Source: Vibrio spartinae (GTDB taxonomy: Bacteria; Pseudomonadota; Gammaproteobacteria; Enterobacterales; Vibrionaceae). From it: a stretch of DNA of 64,000 nucleotides. Location of the stretch: assembly GCF_024347135.1 (NCBI RefSeq), contig NZ_AP024907.1, positions 1,045,001-1,109,000 on the forward strand, read 5' to 3'. Each line of letters opens with the position of its first letter. The first letter of the stretch is position 1. Made by a program: the position numbers and the translations under genes. Below, piece by piece: positions 11,233-22,881 of the stretch. The notes under the pieces are model-generated. The model did no database searches. It was given only the letters and a program-made list of their open reading frames with translations, and had not been told where the DNA came from.

Positions 11233-11703
11233 TTATTCTCGATGATAAGGATGGTTGGTTGTGACGCTCCAGGCACGGTACAAACTTTCAGCCATCACAA
11301 TACGGACTAAAGGATGAGGGAGTGTGAGTGGCGATAAAGACCAGCTTTGTTCTGCGGCTTGTTTGCAGGCCGGTGATAACCCTTCGGGCCCACCAATTAA
11401 GATTGAGACATTACGTCCATCTAATTTCCAGCTTTCCATCTGTTGTGCCAGTTGATGGGTATCCCAGCGTTTTCCCGGAATATCGAGCGTGACAATACGA
11501 TGTCCTTTCGGAATCGCAGCGAGCATCGCTTCCCCTTCTTTATCCAGTATTCTGGGGATATCTGCGTTTTTACCACGCTTTCCGGCGGGGATTTCAATGA
11601 GCTCTAAAGGCATATCATGCGGGAAGCGGCGTTGATATTCATTGAATCCCTGTTCAACCCATTGGGGCATTTTTGTGCCCACGGCAACTAGCTGAATCTT
11701 CAC
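11233..11703 (-). CDS. rlmH: 23S rRNA pseudouridine-1915 N3-methyltransferase
   Basis: SPOUT-class methyltransferase that modifies the pseudouridine at position 1915 in helix 69 of 23S rRNA. The 156-residue protein is full length and carries the SAM-binding knot motifs [10 protein letters not shown] and [12 protein letters not shown] near the C-terminus. It lies three bases after rsfS, as in E. coli. Confidence 0.97.
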   Translation of the reverse strand: MKIQLVAVGTKMPQWVEQGFNEYQRRFPHDMPLELIEIPAGKRGKNADIPRILDKEGEAMLAAIPKGHRIVTLDIPGKRWDTHQLAQQMESWKLDGRNVSILIGGPEGLSPACKQAAEQSWSLSPLTLPHPLVRIVMAESLYRAWSVTTNHPYHRE

Positions 11704-11706
11704 GCT

Positions 11707-12024
11707 TTAGCTCCAGAGTTTTTCAAGCTGATAGAGCGATCTCTGTTCTTCCTGCATGACGTGTAACATCGATGTTCCCATATCCAGCACGACCCATTCT
11801 CCTTCTGAGTCACCTTCCATCCCCAGAGGGGACATGCCTAATTTTTTGGCTTCGCTGGCAACATGATTGGCAATCGATGACACATGACGTTTTGATGTTC
11901 CGGTGCAGATCACCATGTAGTCGGTGACACTTGATTTTCCGGTTACATGGAGTGCTGTGATATTTTCAGCTTTCATATCATCTGCTTTATCCACTAAAAA
12001 TTTTTTCAGTTCTTCGTGTTGCAA
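11707..12024 (-). CDS. rsfS: Ribosomal silencing factor RsfS
   Basis: Binds uL14 on the large subunit and blocks subunit joining when nutrients are short. I place the start at TTG 12024: a GAGGAA box lies six bases upstream and the resulting 105 residues match the usual family length. An ATG start at 12102 would add 26 residues not typical of the family. Core motifs are KADDMKAENI, GKSSVTDYMVICTGTS and GEWVVLDMG. It heads the rsfS-rlmH-mrdA-rodA-rlpA run. In E. coli nadD precedes it; here holA does, with a gap of about 100 bases. Confidence 0.92.
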   Translation of the reverse strand: MQHEELKKFLVDKADDMKAENITALHVTGKSSVTDYMVICTGTSKRHVSSIANHVASEAKKLGMSPLGMEGDSEGEWVVLDMGTSMLHVMQEEQRSLYQLEKLWS

Positions 12025-12126
12025 TGAAATTTCCTCTAACTTTGTCTCTACTTTCCAACGACTCATTTTTATCAGCAGATTTGAATCTCTCACGTCTTTC
12101 AAATCTGTTTAAAGTATATCATGCTT

Positions 12127-13152
12127 TTAATCAGGCACAGCGGGCGTCAAACCGGCTTGGGTAAATTGTAAGCTAAACGCTTGCAGCAGTGGCCATGGAT
12201 TGATGTCGTAGCGCGTTTTGACCGAGAGTTCAATATGACTCAAGGCCTGAATCAGCATGTATAGTTTATCCGTACTGAGTCGGTTGAGTGCATTCACATA
12301 AAGTGAACGCTTATTTTTCCAGATGCGATGTTTGTCCATCAGTGTATGCAGCGATGCGTCTTGCTGTTGTGCATGAAGGGTGGTCAGTAAGCGCAATTCT
12401 TTCTGGACGGAACGTAACAGTAATACGGGTTCAGTACCTTCGGCTTCGAGCTGACGCAGAATGCGCTGGCAACGGTTGGATTTTCCGTCCAGCAAAGCAT
12501 CTGTCCAGTTGTAGACGGTAAAATGATTATGTCGGGACAGTGAGGCTTCGACTCGGATCAGTGTCAGTTGACCATCAGGATAGAGTAGCGCGAGTTTCTC
12601 CAGACTCTGAGCAAGAGCCAGTAGGTTTCCCTCATGCCATTGTGCCAACATTTGTAACGCTTCCGGGTCGGGAACGAGTTTCAGTTTCCGGCAACGTTGC
12701 ATGACAAATTGTGGCAGACGGTTGAGATCCGGTGTCAGGCAGTTCACCAAACAGCCATGTGTGGCTAAGGCTTTAAACCATTTGGTATTTTCCTGCGCTT
12801 TGGTGAGTTTATTACCGATCACAACCAGAATCGTATCCGGATGTAACATGTCTCCCAGCGCGAGTAGCTGTCCCGTTAACTGAGCATTCATATTCCCGTC
12901 AGGGAGTGTTAACTCGACCAATTGTTGGCTTGAAAACAAACTAAAAGCCTGAAAATGGTCGAAGACTTGGTGCCAATCCAGTGTACTGTCCGCCTGATAA
13001 CGGTAGATTTCAGTAAAACCTTGCGCTTTGGCTTTCTGGGCAATCGAGAGCCGGGACTCTTGCAATAATAACGGTTCATTTCCGAAGAGGAGATAAACTG
13101 ACATCAACTGATGTTGAAGATGTTCCGGCAATTTTTCCGCAAATATACGCAT
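12127..13152 (-). CDS. holA: DNA polymerase III delta subunit
   Basis: Clamp-loader delta subunit that opens the beta sliding clamp. The 341-residue protein from ATG 13152 begins MRIFAEKLPEHL and aligns with the E. coli start. An in-frame TTG at 13167 is an alternative that would leave only a four-base gap to lptE. The segment VYLLFGNEPLLLQESR belongs to the N-terminal AAA-like domain, and HNHFTVYNWTDALL to the middle domain. It is downstream of lptE, as in the leuS-lptE-holA order of enterobacteria. The nadD gene expected next is absent. Confidence 0.93.
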   Translation of the reverse strand: MRIFAEKLPEHLQHQLMSVYLLFGNEPLLLQESRLSIAQKAKAQGFTEIYRYQADSTLDWHQVFDHFQAFSLFSSQQLVELTLPDGNMNAQLTGQLLALGDMLHPDTILVVIGNKLTKAQENTKWFKALATHGCLVNCLTPDLNRLPQFVMQRCRKLKLVPDPEALQMLAQWHEGNLLALAQSLEKLALLYPDGQLTLIRVEASLSRHNHFTVYNWTDALLDGKSNRCQRILRQLEAEGTEPVLLLRSVQKELRLLTTLHAQQQDASLHTLMDKHRIWKNKRSLYVNALNRLSTDKLYMLIQALSHIELSVKTRYDINPWPLLQAFSLQFTQAGLTPAVPD

Positions 13153-13170
13153 CAAAATCTCTGTCAAACT

Positions 13171-13791
13171 CTATTGGCTTATGGTGTGTTGATCCGTTGA
13201 AACCTCAGTGGTTGACACATGACCATGGCTCTCCCCCTGTTCAGACATGTTACGCTGGCGTGAACGCTCTGAACGTTCAGATAAAGTCAGGTCCGGTTTT
13301 AAACGAGCCATGAGACGAATAATCTGAGATGAAGCCAGTTGACGCATCTCATCAACGAGCATGGCACTTTCCATCGACTTCGCCAAAGCCGTGAGCGGGT
13401 TGTCCAGATAACTACGGGTGACCGTCGTCGTGAACGTTTTGGTACCAACATCGGGAACCGTCACTCGGAACGTCGCATTGAGTGTCAACTCTTTTTCCGC
13501 TGCGATCGTATTCTGATAAATAGACAGTGTTCTTGATGAGATAGTTTCGCTGACAAGATGTAAATTAGGAATGTCTTCCGCCGGTTCAACGATCTCAATC
13601 TCATTCAGTCTCAGCCGGTTTTTGACGATTCGGGTAAACTGACTGTATTGGTCGTAACTGGTCACCGATAGCTTATCTAACGCTTCAGGAACATCATAAT
13701 CTCCCCGTAAATGAAAACCGCAGGCCGTCAACGATATCGTCAACAATGTCAGGAAGATATGTCGTAGTAATGAGGGATGAAGTGAACGCAT
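13171..13791 (-). CDS. lptE: LPS assembly lipoprotein LptE
   Basis: Outer-membrane lipoprotein that plugs the LptD barrel and helps insert lipopolysaccharide. The 206-residue protein has a signal sequence with lipobox LTACG (Cys23) followed by the typical GFHLRGDYDVPEAL. The C-terminal 30 residues or so are polar and low in complexity, longer than in E. coli. It lies between leuS and holA, but 254 bases separate it from leuS and this gap contains a long inverted repeat (13883-13940). Confidence 0.93.
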   Translation of the reverse strand: MRSLHPSLLRHIFLTLLTISLTACGFHLRGDYDVPEALDKLSVTSYDQYSQFTRIVKNRLRLNEIEIVEPAEDIPNLHLVSETISSRTLSIYQNTIAAEKELTLNATFRVTVPDVGTKTFTTTVTRSYLDNPLTALAKSMESAMLVDEMRQLASSQIIRLMARLKPDLTLSERSERSRQRNMSEQGESHGHVSTTEVSTDQHTISQ

Positions 13792-13882
13792 TCGAGTCCT
13801 ATTTTAATCAATTGAACAGAGATAGTTCCAGACCATCACACCGTGTGATAAACCATCGATGATGGGAAATATTCTGTCCTGA

Positions 13883-13940
13883 AATCACTAGAGTCAGTAA
13901 ACATGATCAACATTTGTCTACTGACTCCTATTCAGTGATT
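13883..13940. repeat. Long imperfect inverted repeat between leuS and lptE
   Basis: Arms AATCACT+GAGTCAGTA and TACTGACTC+AGTGATT pair over 16 bp, with one side loop (A versus CTATTC) and a 19-base apical loop. No T run follows, so it is not a classic terminator. It would form in the leuS-lptE transcript. Confidence 0.7.
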
Positions 13941-14045
13941 GAGTTCATCACAATTCAAGATATAACGTGATGCTTTGCACCACAGACAATCTTGTTGGTA
14001 CGATCTTGTTAGTCACATACCATTCGCTGTTAAAATACAATCTAA

Positions 14046-16619
14046 TTAGTTTGCCACAATGCTCAGTAGCTTACCCGGAACATAGATCACTTTCCGGATC
14101 GTTAGACCATCGGTGAATTTCTGAACATTTTCGTCTTGCAATCCCAAACTTTCCACTTGTTCTTGGGTGGCATCTGCGGCAACGGTTAGTTTACCACGCA
14201 CCTTACCATTGACTTGCAAAACAATCAGTTTTTCATCTTCGATCAGCGCTTTTTCGTCGTAGGTTGGCCAAGGGGCATGATCGAGATCCGTGCACCCTAA
14301 AGCTTGCCACATTTCGCAGCAGATATGCGGTGTAATTGGCGACAGCATCACCACAATCGCTTTGAGAGCTTCATCCAGTATGGCGCGATCCTGAGGATTT
14401 TCCTGAGGCGCTTTGCCCAATTTGTTCATCAATTCCATAATCGCGGCTATCGCGGTGTTGAACGTCTGACGGCGCTCAATATCGTCGGTGACTTTCGCGA
14501 TGGTTTTATGAACCTCTCGACGGCGTGCTTTTTGTTCGTTAGTCAGTGATTGTGCTTCAACGGCAGTCGCTTCGCCTTGAGTCGTGTGTTCAAGTACCAG
14601 CTTCCAGACACGTTTCAAAAAGCGGTTTGCGCCTTCAACGCCTGATTCTTGCCATTCCAAAGTCATATCCGCAGGGGAGGCAAACATCATAAACAGTCGG
14701 ACCGTATCCGCACCGTATTTATCGACCATTTCTTGGGGATCGATACCGTTATTCTTCGATTTCGACATTTTGACCATGCCGGAATGCGCCACCTGATGCC
14801 CTTTTGCATCGATAGCTGAGGTGATCCGTCCTTTGCCGTCACGCTCAATTTTTACTTCAGTTGGTGAAACCCACTCTTTGCCACCTTTTTCATTCTGGTA
14901 GCTGAATGCGTCAGCCAGAACCATACCTTGGCACAATAACTTCTTGAATGGCTCATCTGAAGAGAGATAACCGGCATCACGAAGGAGTTTATGGAAGAAA
15001 CGTGAATAAAGCAGGTGCATACATGCGTGTTCAATGCCACCCACATATTGATCGACAGGGAGCCAATAGTTGGCTTGTTCAGTGTCTACGATTTGTTCTG
15101 CTTGCGGTGAACAGTAGCGAGCGTAATACCATGATGATTCCATAAACGTATCGAAAGTATCGGTTTCACGCAGTGCAGGTTGACCGTTATAAGTCGTTTC
15201 AGCCCATGTTTTGTCTGCTTTAATCGGGCTGGTAACCCCATCCATTACGACATCTTCCGGGAGCCGTACGGGTAATTGGTCGGCGGGTACCGGATGAACT
15301 TCACCGTCTTGCGTGGTGACCATTGGAATTGGCGCGCCCCAGTAACGTTGACGGGAAACCCCCCAGTCACGCAAACGGAAGTTGACGGTCTTGTGTCCTT
15401 TGCCTTCTGATTCGAGTTTGGCGGCAATGGCATCCAGCGCTTGGTCGAAGTTCAAACCATCAAACTCACCGGAATTGAATACAATGCCTTTTTCCGTATA
15501 GGCTGCTTCAGCCATATCAAGAGGGCTTCCGTCTGCTGGTTGAATGACCGGTTTAATCTCTAGCCCATATTTGGTCGCAAATTCAAAGTCTCGTTGATCA
15601 TGTGCAGGGACAGCCATGACAGCACCGGTGCCGTAATCCATCAGGACGAAATTGGCAATGTAGACTGGCACTTCACGCCCATTGAGTGGGTGAATCGCCG
15701 TCAAACCCGTATCGATGCCTTTCTTCTCCATGGTTGCCAGTTCGGCTTCAGCGACTTTGGTGTTTTTACACTCTTCAATAAATTGCTCGACTGCCGGGTT
15801 ATTCTGCGCCGCAATGGCTGCCAGCGGATGGCCTGCTGCGATACCGACATAAGTCACTCCCATCAATGTATCCGGACGAGTGGTGTAGACTTCCAGTGCA
15901 CCATAGTTCGGTACGTCAAACTGCAACTCAACCCCTTCGGAACGACCAATCCAGTTACGCTGCATGGTTTTAACCATTTCCGGCCAGCCGTCCAGTGTAT
16001 CCAGATCGTCCAGCAGCTCCTGAGCGTAAGCGGTGATTTTAACAAACCATTGCGGGATTTCTTTCTGTTCGACAGGGGTATCACAACGCCAGCAACAGCC
16101 GTTCTCTACCTGTTCGTTTGCCAGAACCGTTTGGTCGGTCGGGCACCAGTTCACGGAAGAGGTCTTTTTGTAGACTAAGCCTTTTTCATATAATTTGGTA
16201 AAGAACTCTTGTTCCCAGCGGTAGTATTCAGGGCGGCAGGTTGCAAACTCCCGGTTCCAGTCATAACCGAATCCCAGCAGTTTCAACTGGTTTTTCATGT
16301 ATTCGATATTTTCATAGGTCCATGGTGCCGGCGCAGTTTTATTTTTGACTGCTGCATTTTCAGCCGGAAGACCGAATGCATCCCATCCGATGGGCTGCAT
16401 GACATTTTTACCTTGCAGGCGTTGAAAGCGGGAAATTACATCACCGATCGTGTAATTACGTACATGTCCCATGTGTAGTCGGCCACTTGGGTACGGAAAC
16501 ATAGATAAACAGTAAAATTTTTCTTTACTAGGATCTTCTGTAACAGTAAAGGTTTTGCTACTTTCCCAATACGCTTGAACTTTGGGCTCAATTTCTTGTG
16601 GATTATATTGTTCTTGCAT
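14046..16619 (-). CDS. leuS: Leucyl-tRNA synthetase
   Basis: Charges tRNA-Leu. The 857-residue class I synthetase has the HIGH-type motif in [16 protein letters not shown] (about 42-56), the CP1 editing domain with [13 protein letters not shown] and its conserved aspartate in the [15 protein letters not shown] stretch, the KMSKSKNN motif near 618 and a C-terminal domain ending in the tRNA-binding region. Length is normal. It is divergent from ybeL and upstream of lptE-holA. Confidence 0.98.
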   Translation of the reverse strand: MQEQYNPQEIEPKVQAYWESSKTFTVTEDPSKEKFYCLSMFPYPSGRLHMGHVRNYTIGDVISRFQRLQGKNVMQPIGWDAFGLPAENAAVKNKTAPAPWTYENIEYMKNQLKLLGFGYDWNREFATCRPEYYRWEQEFFTKLYEKGLVYKKTSSVNWCPTDQTVLANEQVENGCCWRCDTPVEQKEIPQWFVKITAYAQELLDDLDTLDGWPEMVKTMQRNWIGRSEGVELQFDVPNYGALEVYTTRPDTLMGVTYVGIAAGHPLAAIAAQNNPAVEQFIEECKNTKVAEAELATMEKKGIDTGLTAIHPLNGREVPVYIANFVLMDYGTGAVMAVPAHDQRDFEFATKYGLEIKPVIQPADGSPLDMAEAAYTEKGIVFNSGEFDGLNFDQALDAIAAKLESEGKGHKTVNFRLRDWGVSRQRYWGAPIPMVTTQDGEVHPVPADQLPVRLPEDVVMDGVTSPIKADKTWAETTYNGQPALRETDTFDTFMESSWYYARYCSPQAEQIVDTEQANYWLPVDQYVGGIEHACMHLLYSRFFHKLLRDAGYLSSDEPFKKLLCQGMVLADAFSYQNEKGGKEWVSPTEVKIERDGKGRITSAIDAKGHQVAHSGMVKMSKSKNNGIDPQEMVDKYGADTVRLFMMFASPADMTLEWQESGVEGANRFLKRVWKLVLEHTTQGEATAVEAQSLTNEQKARRREVHKTIAKVTDDIERRQTFNTAIAAIMELMNKLGKAPQENPQDRAILDEALKAIVVMLSPITPHICCEMWQALGCTDLDHAPWPTYDEKALIEDEKLIVLQVNGKVRGKLTVAADATQEQVESLGLQDENVQKFTDGLTIRKVIYVPGKLLSIVAN

Positions 16620-16741
16620 CGATGATGTCCGATTATCTTGGAATTTGTGAGTTCAGTTAGAACAGGTACGAATAGATCGACATAGAATACCTAAAGCGAG
16701 AGTACACAACAATAGTCAATCTAGTTTGGAAGAGGTTTGTC

Positions 16742-17218
16742 ATGTCAAAACATAAATCGGGATATGAAACTCTGTTAAAAGAGGTGGTGGAAACCGTACA
16801 ACAGAGCCCGGAAAGGCTGCAGAATGCAATCGAAACATCGGAAAAAGTGGTTCAGGCTGCGTCTGATATGACCAAAGATGAATTGGCATTGATCTCTGCC
16901 TATATGAAAGCCGATTTGCATGAATTTGCTGAACATTATGAGGAAAGTAAAAGTGGTCCTTTTTCAGTGATGATTTCTAATTCGATCTGGGAGGCTTTGG
17001 CATCGATTACGGATAGAACGGCTTTAGAATGGGCGGAACTGCAACATGAACTGGGTCATCAAGGGACGTACAAAGCAGGCGATGTGATCGGCCTTGGTGT
17101 TCTGGTTTGTGAACGATGTGGTCATAAAATGGAATATAACCACCCGACAGAAGTTATCCCTTGTATGAACTGTGGCCATGAGCAGTTCAGCCGGGTTTCT
17201 GTTCACTTAAAGTCGTGA
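16742..17218 (+). CDS. ybeL: YbeL-type zinc-ribbon protein (DUF1451)
   Basis: A 158-residue cytoplasmic protein of the DUF1451 family, function unknown. The N-terminal two thirds are helical and charged. The C-terminus has a zinc ribbon with two Cys pairs (CERCGHKM and CMNCGHEQF). A GAAGAGG box precedes the ATG. It is divergent from leuS and convergent with lnt, the same neighbourhood as ybeL in E. coli. Confidence 0.9.
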   Translation: MSKHKSGYETLLKEVVETVQQSPERLQNAIETSEKVVQAASDMTKDELALISAYMKADLHEFAEHYEESKSGPFSVMISNSIWEALASITDRTALEWAELQHELGHQGTYKAGDVIGLGVLVCERCGHKMEYNHPTEVIPCMNCGHEQFSRVSVHLKS

Positions 17219-17238
17219 ACGGAAGGCTGAACTATGGT

Positions 17239-17280
17239 CACCCGCTTATGTCATATTGTCACTTATCACGAGAGCGGGTG
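17239..17280. terminator. Hairpin in ybeL-lnt convergent junction
   Basis: CACCCGCT at 17239-17246 pairs with AGCGGGTG at 17273-17280, the right arm lying in the last codons of lnt. No T run, so termination strength is uncertain. Confidence 0.45.
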
Positions 17281-18776
17281 AGGATGAATCCGAAGCATAA
17301 ACTGAACGCTATCCAGCCATAAAGCGGCCACGAGCCCAACATGCGATAAGGCGTTTCTCCTTGGGTTGGCGTCAGTGTGGCTTTGAGAACACCCGCTTCA
17401 AATTGCGGCAACCGATGGGTAATTTTCCCCCGATAGTCAGTGATAGCGGTCACGCCATTATTGGTTGAACGAATCAGGGGGATTCCCAGTTCCAGTGCCC
17501 GCATTCTCGCTATTTCCATATGCTGGAGCGGGCCGATTGAGCGCCCAAACCAAGCATCGTTTGACAAGGTCAGCAGAAAATCAGTCTGATCGGTGACATT
17601 TTCTCGGATCTGTTCGTTAAATACGATTTCATAGCAAAGTGCAGCCACGAAGAAGTGACCGTTTGCTTGAATGTTCGGCTGAATATAGGGTCCCGGAGAA
17701 AATGAAGACATCGGGAGATTGAACAGTGGCGCCAGTGGTCGTAGCCACTGTTCAAACGGAACAAACTCGCCAAATGGCAGCAGATGATGTTTTTTATATT
17801 TGGGCCGGTTTGCACTTTGATATACGGGGGTGCCCTGACCAAGTGCAAGAATACTGTTATAGAATGTATGATTATCGGGTCTGGTTAATATTCCCGTGAG
17901 CAGTGCTGAGTGATTTTTTCTGGCGAGTTCATCCAGAGAGCTCAGATACGTCGGTAATTCATGTTCAAAGGCTGGAATCGCGGCTTCCGGCCAAATGATA
18001 ATATCTGCATCCCAATTTTCTTGCGTGTAATCTGCATATTTCATCAGCGTTGGCCAGCGCTCACTGGGACGCCATTTGAGCGCTTGATCAATATTGCCTT
18101 GAACAAGCGCCACGGTGGTCTGACGCTCTGGTTGTGGTGATACCCAGTGAACAGCATTGAGGGCAGCTGCAATCCCATAAATACCGAATGGAACGAGTAG
18201 GGCGAGCCATTGCCGCTGCAAAGTGAGGTATGCCATTGCCGCTGAGATCAAGGCTATCGCGAGTGTGATCAGTTCGACGCCTCCGATGGGGGCATAATTT
18301 GCCAAAGGCGTATCGATTTGGCTATATCCGAGCCAGAGCCACGGAAAGCCGGTAAAGACCCATCCGCGTAACCATTCGTTCACCAGCCAAAGCGCAGGAG
18401 CGGCCAATAGGTAGCGAATTGCGGACTCTCGAGGAAAATATCGGTTCAGGGCGTAACCGAACAAAGCCGGATAAAGAGCCAGATAAGCGGAGAGCAACCC
18501 CATCAGTAGGATACTGACCACTTTAGGCACACCGCCAAACGTATCAATGCTGACGTGAATCCAGTATACCCCGTGACCGAAGAATCCGAGTCCCCAAAGC
18601 AGCCCTAGCAAGAAAGCTTGTTTCGCTGAGCGGCGGTATAACAGAAGAAATAAAAAATACAGGGAGAGGAATGCTAACGGCCACCATGCGTAGGGCGCGA
18701 AAGCAAATGAGCCGATGACACCAGAAAAAACGGCCATCAATGGCCGCATAAAACGAGAATAGTTTGGATTAGACAT
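17259..18776 (-). CDS. lnt: Apolipoprotein N-acyltransferase
   Basis: Adds the third acyl chain to the N-terminal cysteine of lipoproteins at the periplasmic face of the inner membrane. The 505-residue protein has six to eight N-terminal TM segments, then a nitrilase domain with the Glu-Lys-Cys triad: Glu in [12 protein letters not shown], Lys in [12 protein letters not shown], Cys in [13 protein letters not shown] final TM segment precedes the charged end. It is the last gene of the ybeZ-ybeY-corC-lnt run. Confidence 0.96.
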   Translation of the reverse strand: MSNPNYSRFMRPLMAVFSGVIGSFAFAPYAWWPLAFLSLYFLFLLLYRRSAKQAFLLGLLWGLGFFGHGVYWIHVSIDTFGGVPKVVSILLMGLLSAYLALYPALFGYALNRYFPRESAIRYLLAAPALWLVNEWLRGWVFTGFPWLWLGYSQIDTPLANYAPIGGVELITLAIALISAAMAYLTLQRQWLALLVPFGIYGIAAALNAVHWVSPQPERQTTVALVQGNIDQALKWRPSERWPTLMKYADYTQENWDADIIIWPEAAIPAFEHELPTYLSSLDELARKNHSALLTGILTRPDNHTFYNSILALGQGTPVYQSANRPKYKKHHLLPFGEFVPFEQWLRPLAPLFNLPMSSFSPGPYIQPNIQANGHFFVAALCYEIVFNEQIRENVTDQTDFLLTLSNDAWFGRSIGPLQHMEIARMRALELGIPLIRSTNNGVTAITDYRGKITHRLPQFEAGVLKATLTPTQGETPYRMLGSWPLYGWIAFSLCFGFILTRSRDK

Positions 18777-18823
18777 CAGTGATTATTGTTTAACTCGATA
18801 GGGAGTGGTTGCCGACTATATTA

Positions 18824-19699
18824 CTATTCCTGAAACGCTTCTGAAACGGTTTCAACGTCAGGAATTGTCACTTGTAGTTGAATCACGCGTCGGTTATCTG
18901 CACTGGTTACTTTAAACTGATAGTCAGTCAATTGAACCACTTCACCCCGTTCAGGGAGATGGCCGAATGCTGTCATTACCAGCCCGCCAACGGTGTCCAC
19001 CTCTTCATCACTGAAGTTGGTACCGAATGTCTGATTAAAGTCTTCAATCGTCGTCAGCGCATTGACGGCGAAAGTGTGTTTGCTGAGTTTTCGGATATCC
19101 TGTTGTTCTTCATCATCGGTTTCATCTTCGATATTTCCGACGATTTCTTCCAGTATATCCTCGATGGTAACAAGCCCGGACACACCACCAAATTCATCGA
19201 CAACAATCGCCATATGGTAGCGTTCTTCCCGGAACTCTTTCAATAACCGATCGACTCGCTTACTTTCGGGAACAACAACAGCAGGACGAATAACTTCATC
19301 GATATGAAATGGTGTACATGTTGAACCGAGATATTTGAGCAGATCTTTTGCCAGCAAGATACCATCAACATGGTCTTTATCTTCACTGATGATGGGATAT
19401 CGTGAGTGTTGGGCATCTGTGATGAGGGTGATGAGTTTGTCGAGGGATGCCTCTCTGTCAATCGTCACCATCTGATAGCGGGGGATCATAATATCCCGAA
19501 CTCGCATTTCAGAAATTTGAATGACCCCTTCCAACATATCTTTCGTATCGTGATCGATCAGGTCATTGATTTCCGAATCCCGGATAACTTCTACCAATTC
19601 CTGTCGATCTTTGGGGTCGCCCTGAAAAAGCTGACCTAAACGTCCGAAAAAGGACTTCTTACTCGGACCTTCAGAATTCTGCGAATTGTCTTCGTTCAT
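18824..19699 (-). CDS. corC: CorC/YbeX CBS-domain protein
   Basis: A 291-residue soluble protein with paired CBS domains (about 70-190; [14 protein letters not shown] and [13 protein letters not shown] start the halves) and a C-terminal CorC_HlyC transporter-associated domain. Family members are linked to Mg/Co efflux and, for YbeX, to ribosome and Mg homeostasis. It has no membrane segment. It lies between ybeY and lnt in the conserved ybeZYX-lnt order. Confidence 0.94.
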   Translation of the reverse strand: MNEDNSQNSEGPSKKSFFGRLGQLFQGDPKDRQELVEVIRDSEINDLIDHDTKDMLEGVIQISEMRVRDIMIPRYQMVTIDREASLDKLITLITDAQHSRYPIISEDKDHVDGILLAKDLLKYLGSTCTPFHIDEVIRPAVVVPESKRVDRLLKEFREERYHMAIVVDEFGGVSGLVTIEDILEEIVGNIEDETDDEEQQDIRKLSKHTFAVNALTTIEDFNQTFGTNFSDEEVDTVGGLVMTAFGHLPERGEVVQLTDYQFKVTSADNRRVIQLQVTIPDVETVSEAFQE

Positions 19700-19777
19700 T
19701 GTTACTCTATTCAGTCACGCTATCAGACGTGTGATAGCACACATCGTAGAACAAGGGGGTGTTGATTCTCTGCTCTA

Positions 19778-20239
19778 CTATTTCTCTGTTAAATATGGGT
19801 CTTGATAGCCCAATTTCAACATAATTTCTGTTTCGAGTGACTCCATTTCTACAGCTTCGTCATCGTCGATATGATCATAACCTAACAGATGAAGGCTACC
19901 ATGTACAACCATATGCGCCCAATGCGCGGGCAACGGTTTATGCTGCTCATCGGATTCCTGTTCGACAACTTCGCGGCAAATCACTAGATCGCCTAACAGA
20001 TCCAGTGTAACTCCCGGTGGTAATTCAAACGGAAATGACAATACATTGGTCGGTTTGTCTTTTCCGCGATATTGAGAGTTTAGTTGCTGACTTTCCACAT
20101 GGTCAACAATTCGAATTGTGACTTCTGCTTGTGTCTGAAAAGGGGAGACCGCGGCTGTGAGCCAGTGAGCAAAATTCTCTTCAGAGGGAATATTTTCCGG
20201 GTGTTCTACTGCAACTTGTAAATCGAGCACAATACTCAT
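19778..20239 (-). CDS. ybeY: Endoribonuclease / rRNA maturation factor YbeY
   Basis: Metal-dependent RNase-like protein needed for 16S rRNA 3'-end maturation and ribosome quality control. The 153-residue protein has the zinc motif HGxLHLxGYDH ([16 protein letters not shown]) and the conserved NVLSFPFE segment. Its start overlaps the end of ybeZ by four bases, so the two are translationally coupled. Confidence 0.96.
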   Translation of the reverse strand: MSIVLDLQVAVEHPENIPSEENFAHWLTAAVSPFQTQAEVTIRIVDHVESQQLNSQYRGKDKPTNVLSFPFELPPGVTLDLLGDLVICREVVEQESDEQHKPLPAHWAHMVVHGSLHLLGYDHIDDDEAVEMESLETEIMLKLGYQDPYLTEK

Positions 20240-21333
20240 GATTGATCAGACTCCGGTACGGTTGGAGAAGCGTCTTGTTGCTCTTCAGTCGCACGGTTTT
20301 GTTGCGTTTCCCGGCGTCTTTTCTCGTACTCTTTGCGCTCTCTTTGATCTTGTGCTTCCCATTTTTCATAAGCATTGATAATCCGGGCAACAACCGGATG
20401 ACGAACGACATCATCTGCTTGGAAGAAATTGAAGCTGATTTCATTGACTTCATTCAGAACTTCTACTGCGTGACGGAGTCCTGATCTTGCACCACGAGGC
20501 AAGTCAATCTGAGTGACATCGCCTGTGATGACCGCTCTTGAATTGAAACCGATACGGGTCAGAAACATTTTCATCTGCTCGACCGTGGTATTCTGACTTT
20601 CATCTAAGATAATAAATGCATCGTTGAGTGTCCGGCCTCGCATATAGGCGAGAGGCGCTACTTCAATCACATTTCTCTCAATCAGCTTTTCAACCCGTTC
20701 AAAGCCAAGCATTTCAAACAGCGCATCGTACAGTGGACGAAGGTAAGGATCGACTTTTTGACTGAGGTCGCCCGGGAGAAATCCGAGTTTCTCACCCGCT
20801 TCAACGGCTGGACGTGTTAACAGAATACGACGAATTTCTTGTCGTTCGAGCGCATCAACGGCAGCGGCTACGGCAAGATATGTTTTTCCTGTTCCGGCAG
20901 GTCCGACTCCGAAAGTAATGTCATGAGTCACCATGTTCATCAGATATTGCGCCTGATTCGGTGTTCTGGGTTTGATCATTCCTTTCTTCGTTTTGACGAA
21001 GACTTCTTTTCCGTGCTCAAAGGAAGGTTCAGCATTCTGTTCCAGAATACCGGATTCTTTGATAGCAAGGTGAATTTGTTCAGGCTCAATATCCGGAATT
21101 TGTCCCCTGACCGGTGCCGTATTCACATAAAGCGTTTTGAGAATATCGATGGCTGCCGTTGTGGTATGTGGTTTACCGACGACGGTGAACAGGTGGTTAC
21201 GGTAATTGATTTCAACGCCCAGACGACGTTCAAGCTGTTTGATATTATCGTCAAACGGCCCGCACAGACTTGCAAGGCGACGGTTATCGGATGGTTCCAG
21301 GCTGATTTCCAGTGTGATAATTTTATTACTCAA
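20236..21333 (-). CDS. ybeZ: PhoH-family ATPase YbeZ
   Basis: Cytoplasmic PhoH-like P-loop NTPase that works with YbeY. The 365-residue protein has an N-terminal KH-like region, then Walker [12 protein letters not shown] and Walker [12 protein letters not shown] typical of PhoH. The C-terminal tail is rich in charge and glutamine. It begins the ybeZ-ybeY-corC-lnt operon, about 70 bases downstream of miaB on the same strand, the same order as in E. coli. Confidence 0.95.
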   Translation of the reverse strand: MSNKIITLEISLEPSDNRRLASLCGPFDDNIKQLERRLGVEINYRNHLFTVVGKPHTTTAAIDILKTLYVNTAPVRGQIPDIEPEQIHLAIKESGILEQNAEPSFEHGKEVFVKTKKGMIKPRTPNQAQYLMNMVTHDITFGVGPAGTGKTYLAVAAAVDALERQEIRRILLTRPAVEAGEKLGFLPGDLSQKVDPYLRPLYDALFEMLGFERVEKLIERNVIEVAPLAYMRGRTLNDAFIILDESQNTTVEQMKMFLTRIGFNSRAVITGDVTQIDLPRGARSGLRHAVEVLNEVNEISFNFFQADDVVRHPVVARIINAYEKWEAQDQRERKEYEKRRRETQQNRATEEQQDASPTVPESDQS

Positions 21334-21403
21334 TGTGACCTCTCATGATGCCATCCTCGGGTTTCCGATTTTGACCGGAAACCAGATGGGGAATTGTTCG
21401 AGA

Positions 21404-22828
21404 CTAAGGGGTAAATGTAGCAACTCCCAACTCATTTTCTCGACGTGTCTTTTGGATCATCTCCAGCGGGGAAGTAACCACGCGTAGATCCATTTCCTGC
21501 TCGGTACGAATCAGTTCACCGCGCAGAGAGTTCGGGAAAACATCCACAATCTTGACATCAACAAACTGACCGATCAGGTCTGCTGAACCTTCAAAATTCA
21601 CAACACGATTGTTTTCTGTTCTACCGCGTAATTCCATCAAATTCTTTTTCGATGGTCCTTCAACCAGAATACGTTGCTCGGTATCTAACATCAGACGCGA
21701 GTAGCGCATTGCCTGACTATTAATGGTTTGCTGTAATTCATACAGCCGCTCTTTCTTCACGGTTTCGCTCAGATCACAAGGGTAATCGGCTGCCGGTGTG
21801 CCCGGGCGAGGAGAGAAGACAAAGCTGAAACTCATATCAAAGTCTACATCTCGAATCAGTTGCATCGTGTCTTGAAAGTCTTTATCTGACTCTCCGGGGA
21901 AACCGACAATAAAATCAGAGCTGATTTGAATATCCGGACGTGCTTTGCGTAGTTTGCGAATGATGGATTTATATTCAATGGCCGTATGCGGACGTTTCAT
22001 CATTGTCAAAATCCGATCAGAACCACTTTGTACCGGAAGGTGCAGGAAACTCACCAATTCCGGAGTATCTTCGTAAACCGTAATAATATCGTCGGTGAAT
22101 TCCAACGGATGGCTGGTAGTGAAACGGATCCGGTCAATACCATCGATCGATGCGACTAAACGCAATAGATCTGCAAATGAGCAAATCTCACCATCATATG
22201 TGGCACCGCGGTACGCATTGACGTTCTGGCCAAGCAGATTGACTTCACGAACGCCTTGTTCGGCAAGTTGAGCAATTTCATACAGCACATCATCCATTGG
22301 ACGGCTGACTTCTTCACCACGCGTATATGGCACCACACAATAAGTGCAGTATTTTGAACAGCCTTCCATGATGGAAACATAAGCTGTTGCACCATCAGCC
22401 CGAGGTTCAGGCAGACGGTCGAATTTTTCAATTTCCGGGAATGAAATGTCCATGACGGGCGCTTCGGCAGATTGAGACTGCTTAATCATTTCCGGCAGGC
22501 GATGCAGGGTTTGTGGCCCAAATATGACATCAACGAATGGTGCCCGTTCACGGATATGATCACCTTCTTGAGTGGCGACGCAACCACCGACGCCAATAAC
22601 AACGCCCGGCTTATGATCCTTTAAATTTTTCCAGCGACCTAATTGATGGAATACCTTTTCTTGCGCTTTTTCTCGGATTGAACAGGTATTCAATAGTAGG
22701 ACATCTGCTTCCTCTGGTTCTTCTGTTAACTCATAGCCACTTGCCGCGTTGAGTAGGTCGGCCATTTTGGATGAATCATATTCATTCATTTGGCAACCCC
22801 AGGTTTTAATTAGCAGTTTCTTACTCAT
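21404..22828 (-). CDS. miaB: tRNA-2-methylthio-N6-dimethylallyladenosine synthase
   Basis: Radical SAM methylthiotransferase that modifies A37 of tRNAs reading UNN codons. The 474-residue protein shows the N-terminal UPF0004 domain ([15 protein letters not shown] with its first cluster cysteine, then NTCSIRE and GVGGCV), the radical SAM motif [11 protein letters not shown], and the C-terminal TRAM domain. The upstream region has a TATACT -10 and a perfect 7-bp inverted repeat at 22894-22911. ybeZ follows. Confidence 0.97.
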   Translation of the reverse strand: MSKKLLIKTWGCQMNEYDSSKMADLLNAASGYELTEEPEEADVLLLNTCSIREKAQEKVFHQLGRWKNLKDHKPGVVIGVGGCVATQEGDHIRERAPFVDVIFGPQTLHRLPEMIKQSQSAEAPVMDISFPEIEKFDRLPEPRADGATAYVSIMEGCSKYCTYCVVPYTRGEEVSRPMDDVLYEIAQLAEQGVREVNLLGQNVNAYRGATYDGEICSFADLLRLVASIDGIDRIRFTTSHPLEFTDDIITVYEDTPELVSFLHLPVQSGSDRILTMMKRPHTAIEYKSIIRKLRKARPDIQISSDFIVGFPGESDKDFQDTMQLIRDVDFDMSFSFVFSPRPGTPAADYPCDLSETVKKERLYELQQTINSQAMRYSRLMLDTEQRILVEGPSKKNLMELRGRTENNRVVNFEGSADLIGQFVDVKIVDVFPNSLRGELIRTEQEMDLRVVTSPLEMIQKTRRENELGVATFTP

Positions 22829-22881
22829 CTCACTTTCGCTCGTTTTGTCTGTCTGAATGCTTTGGGGCTCATGCCCTTAGT

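Noticed and set aside
15594..16178. 194-codon plus-strand frame inside leuS
   Set aside because: Antisense to a full-length, motif-complete leuS; composition is that of a reverse frame and there is no ribosome site.
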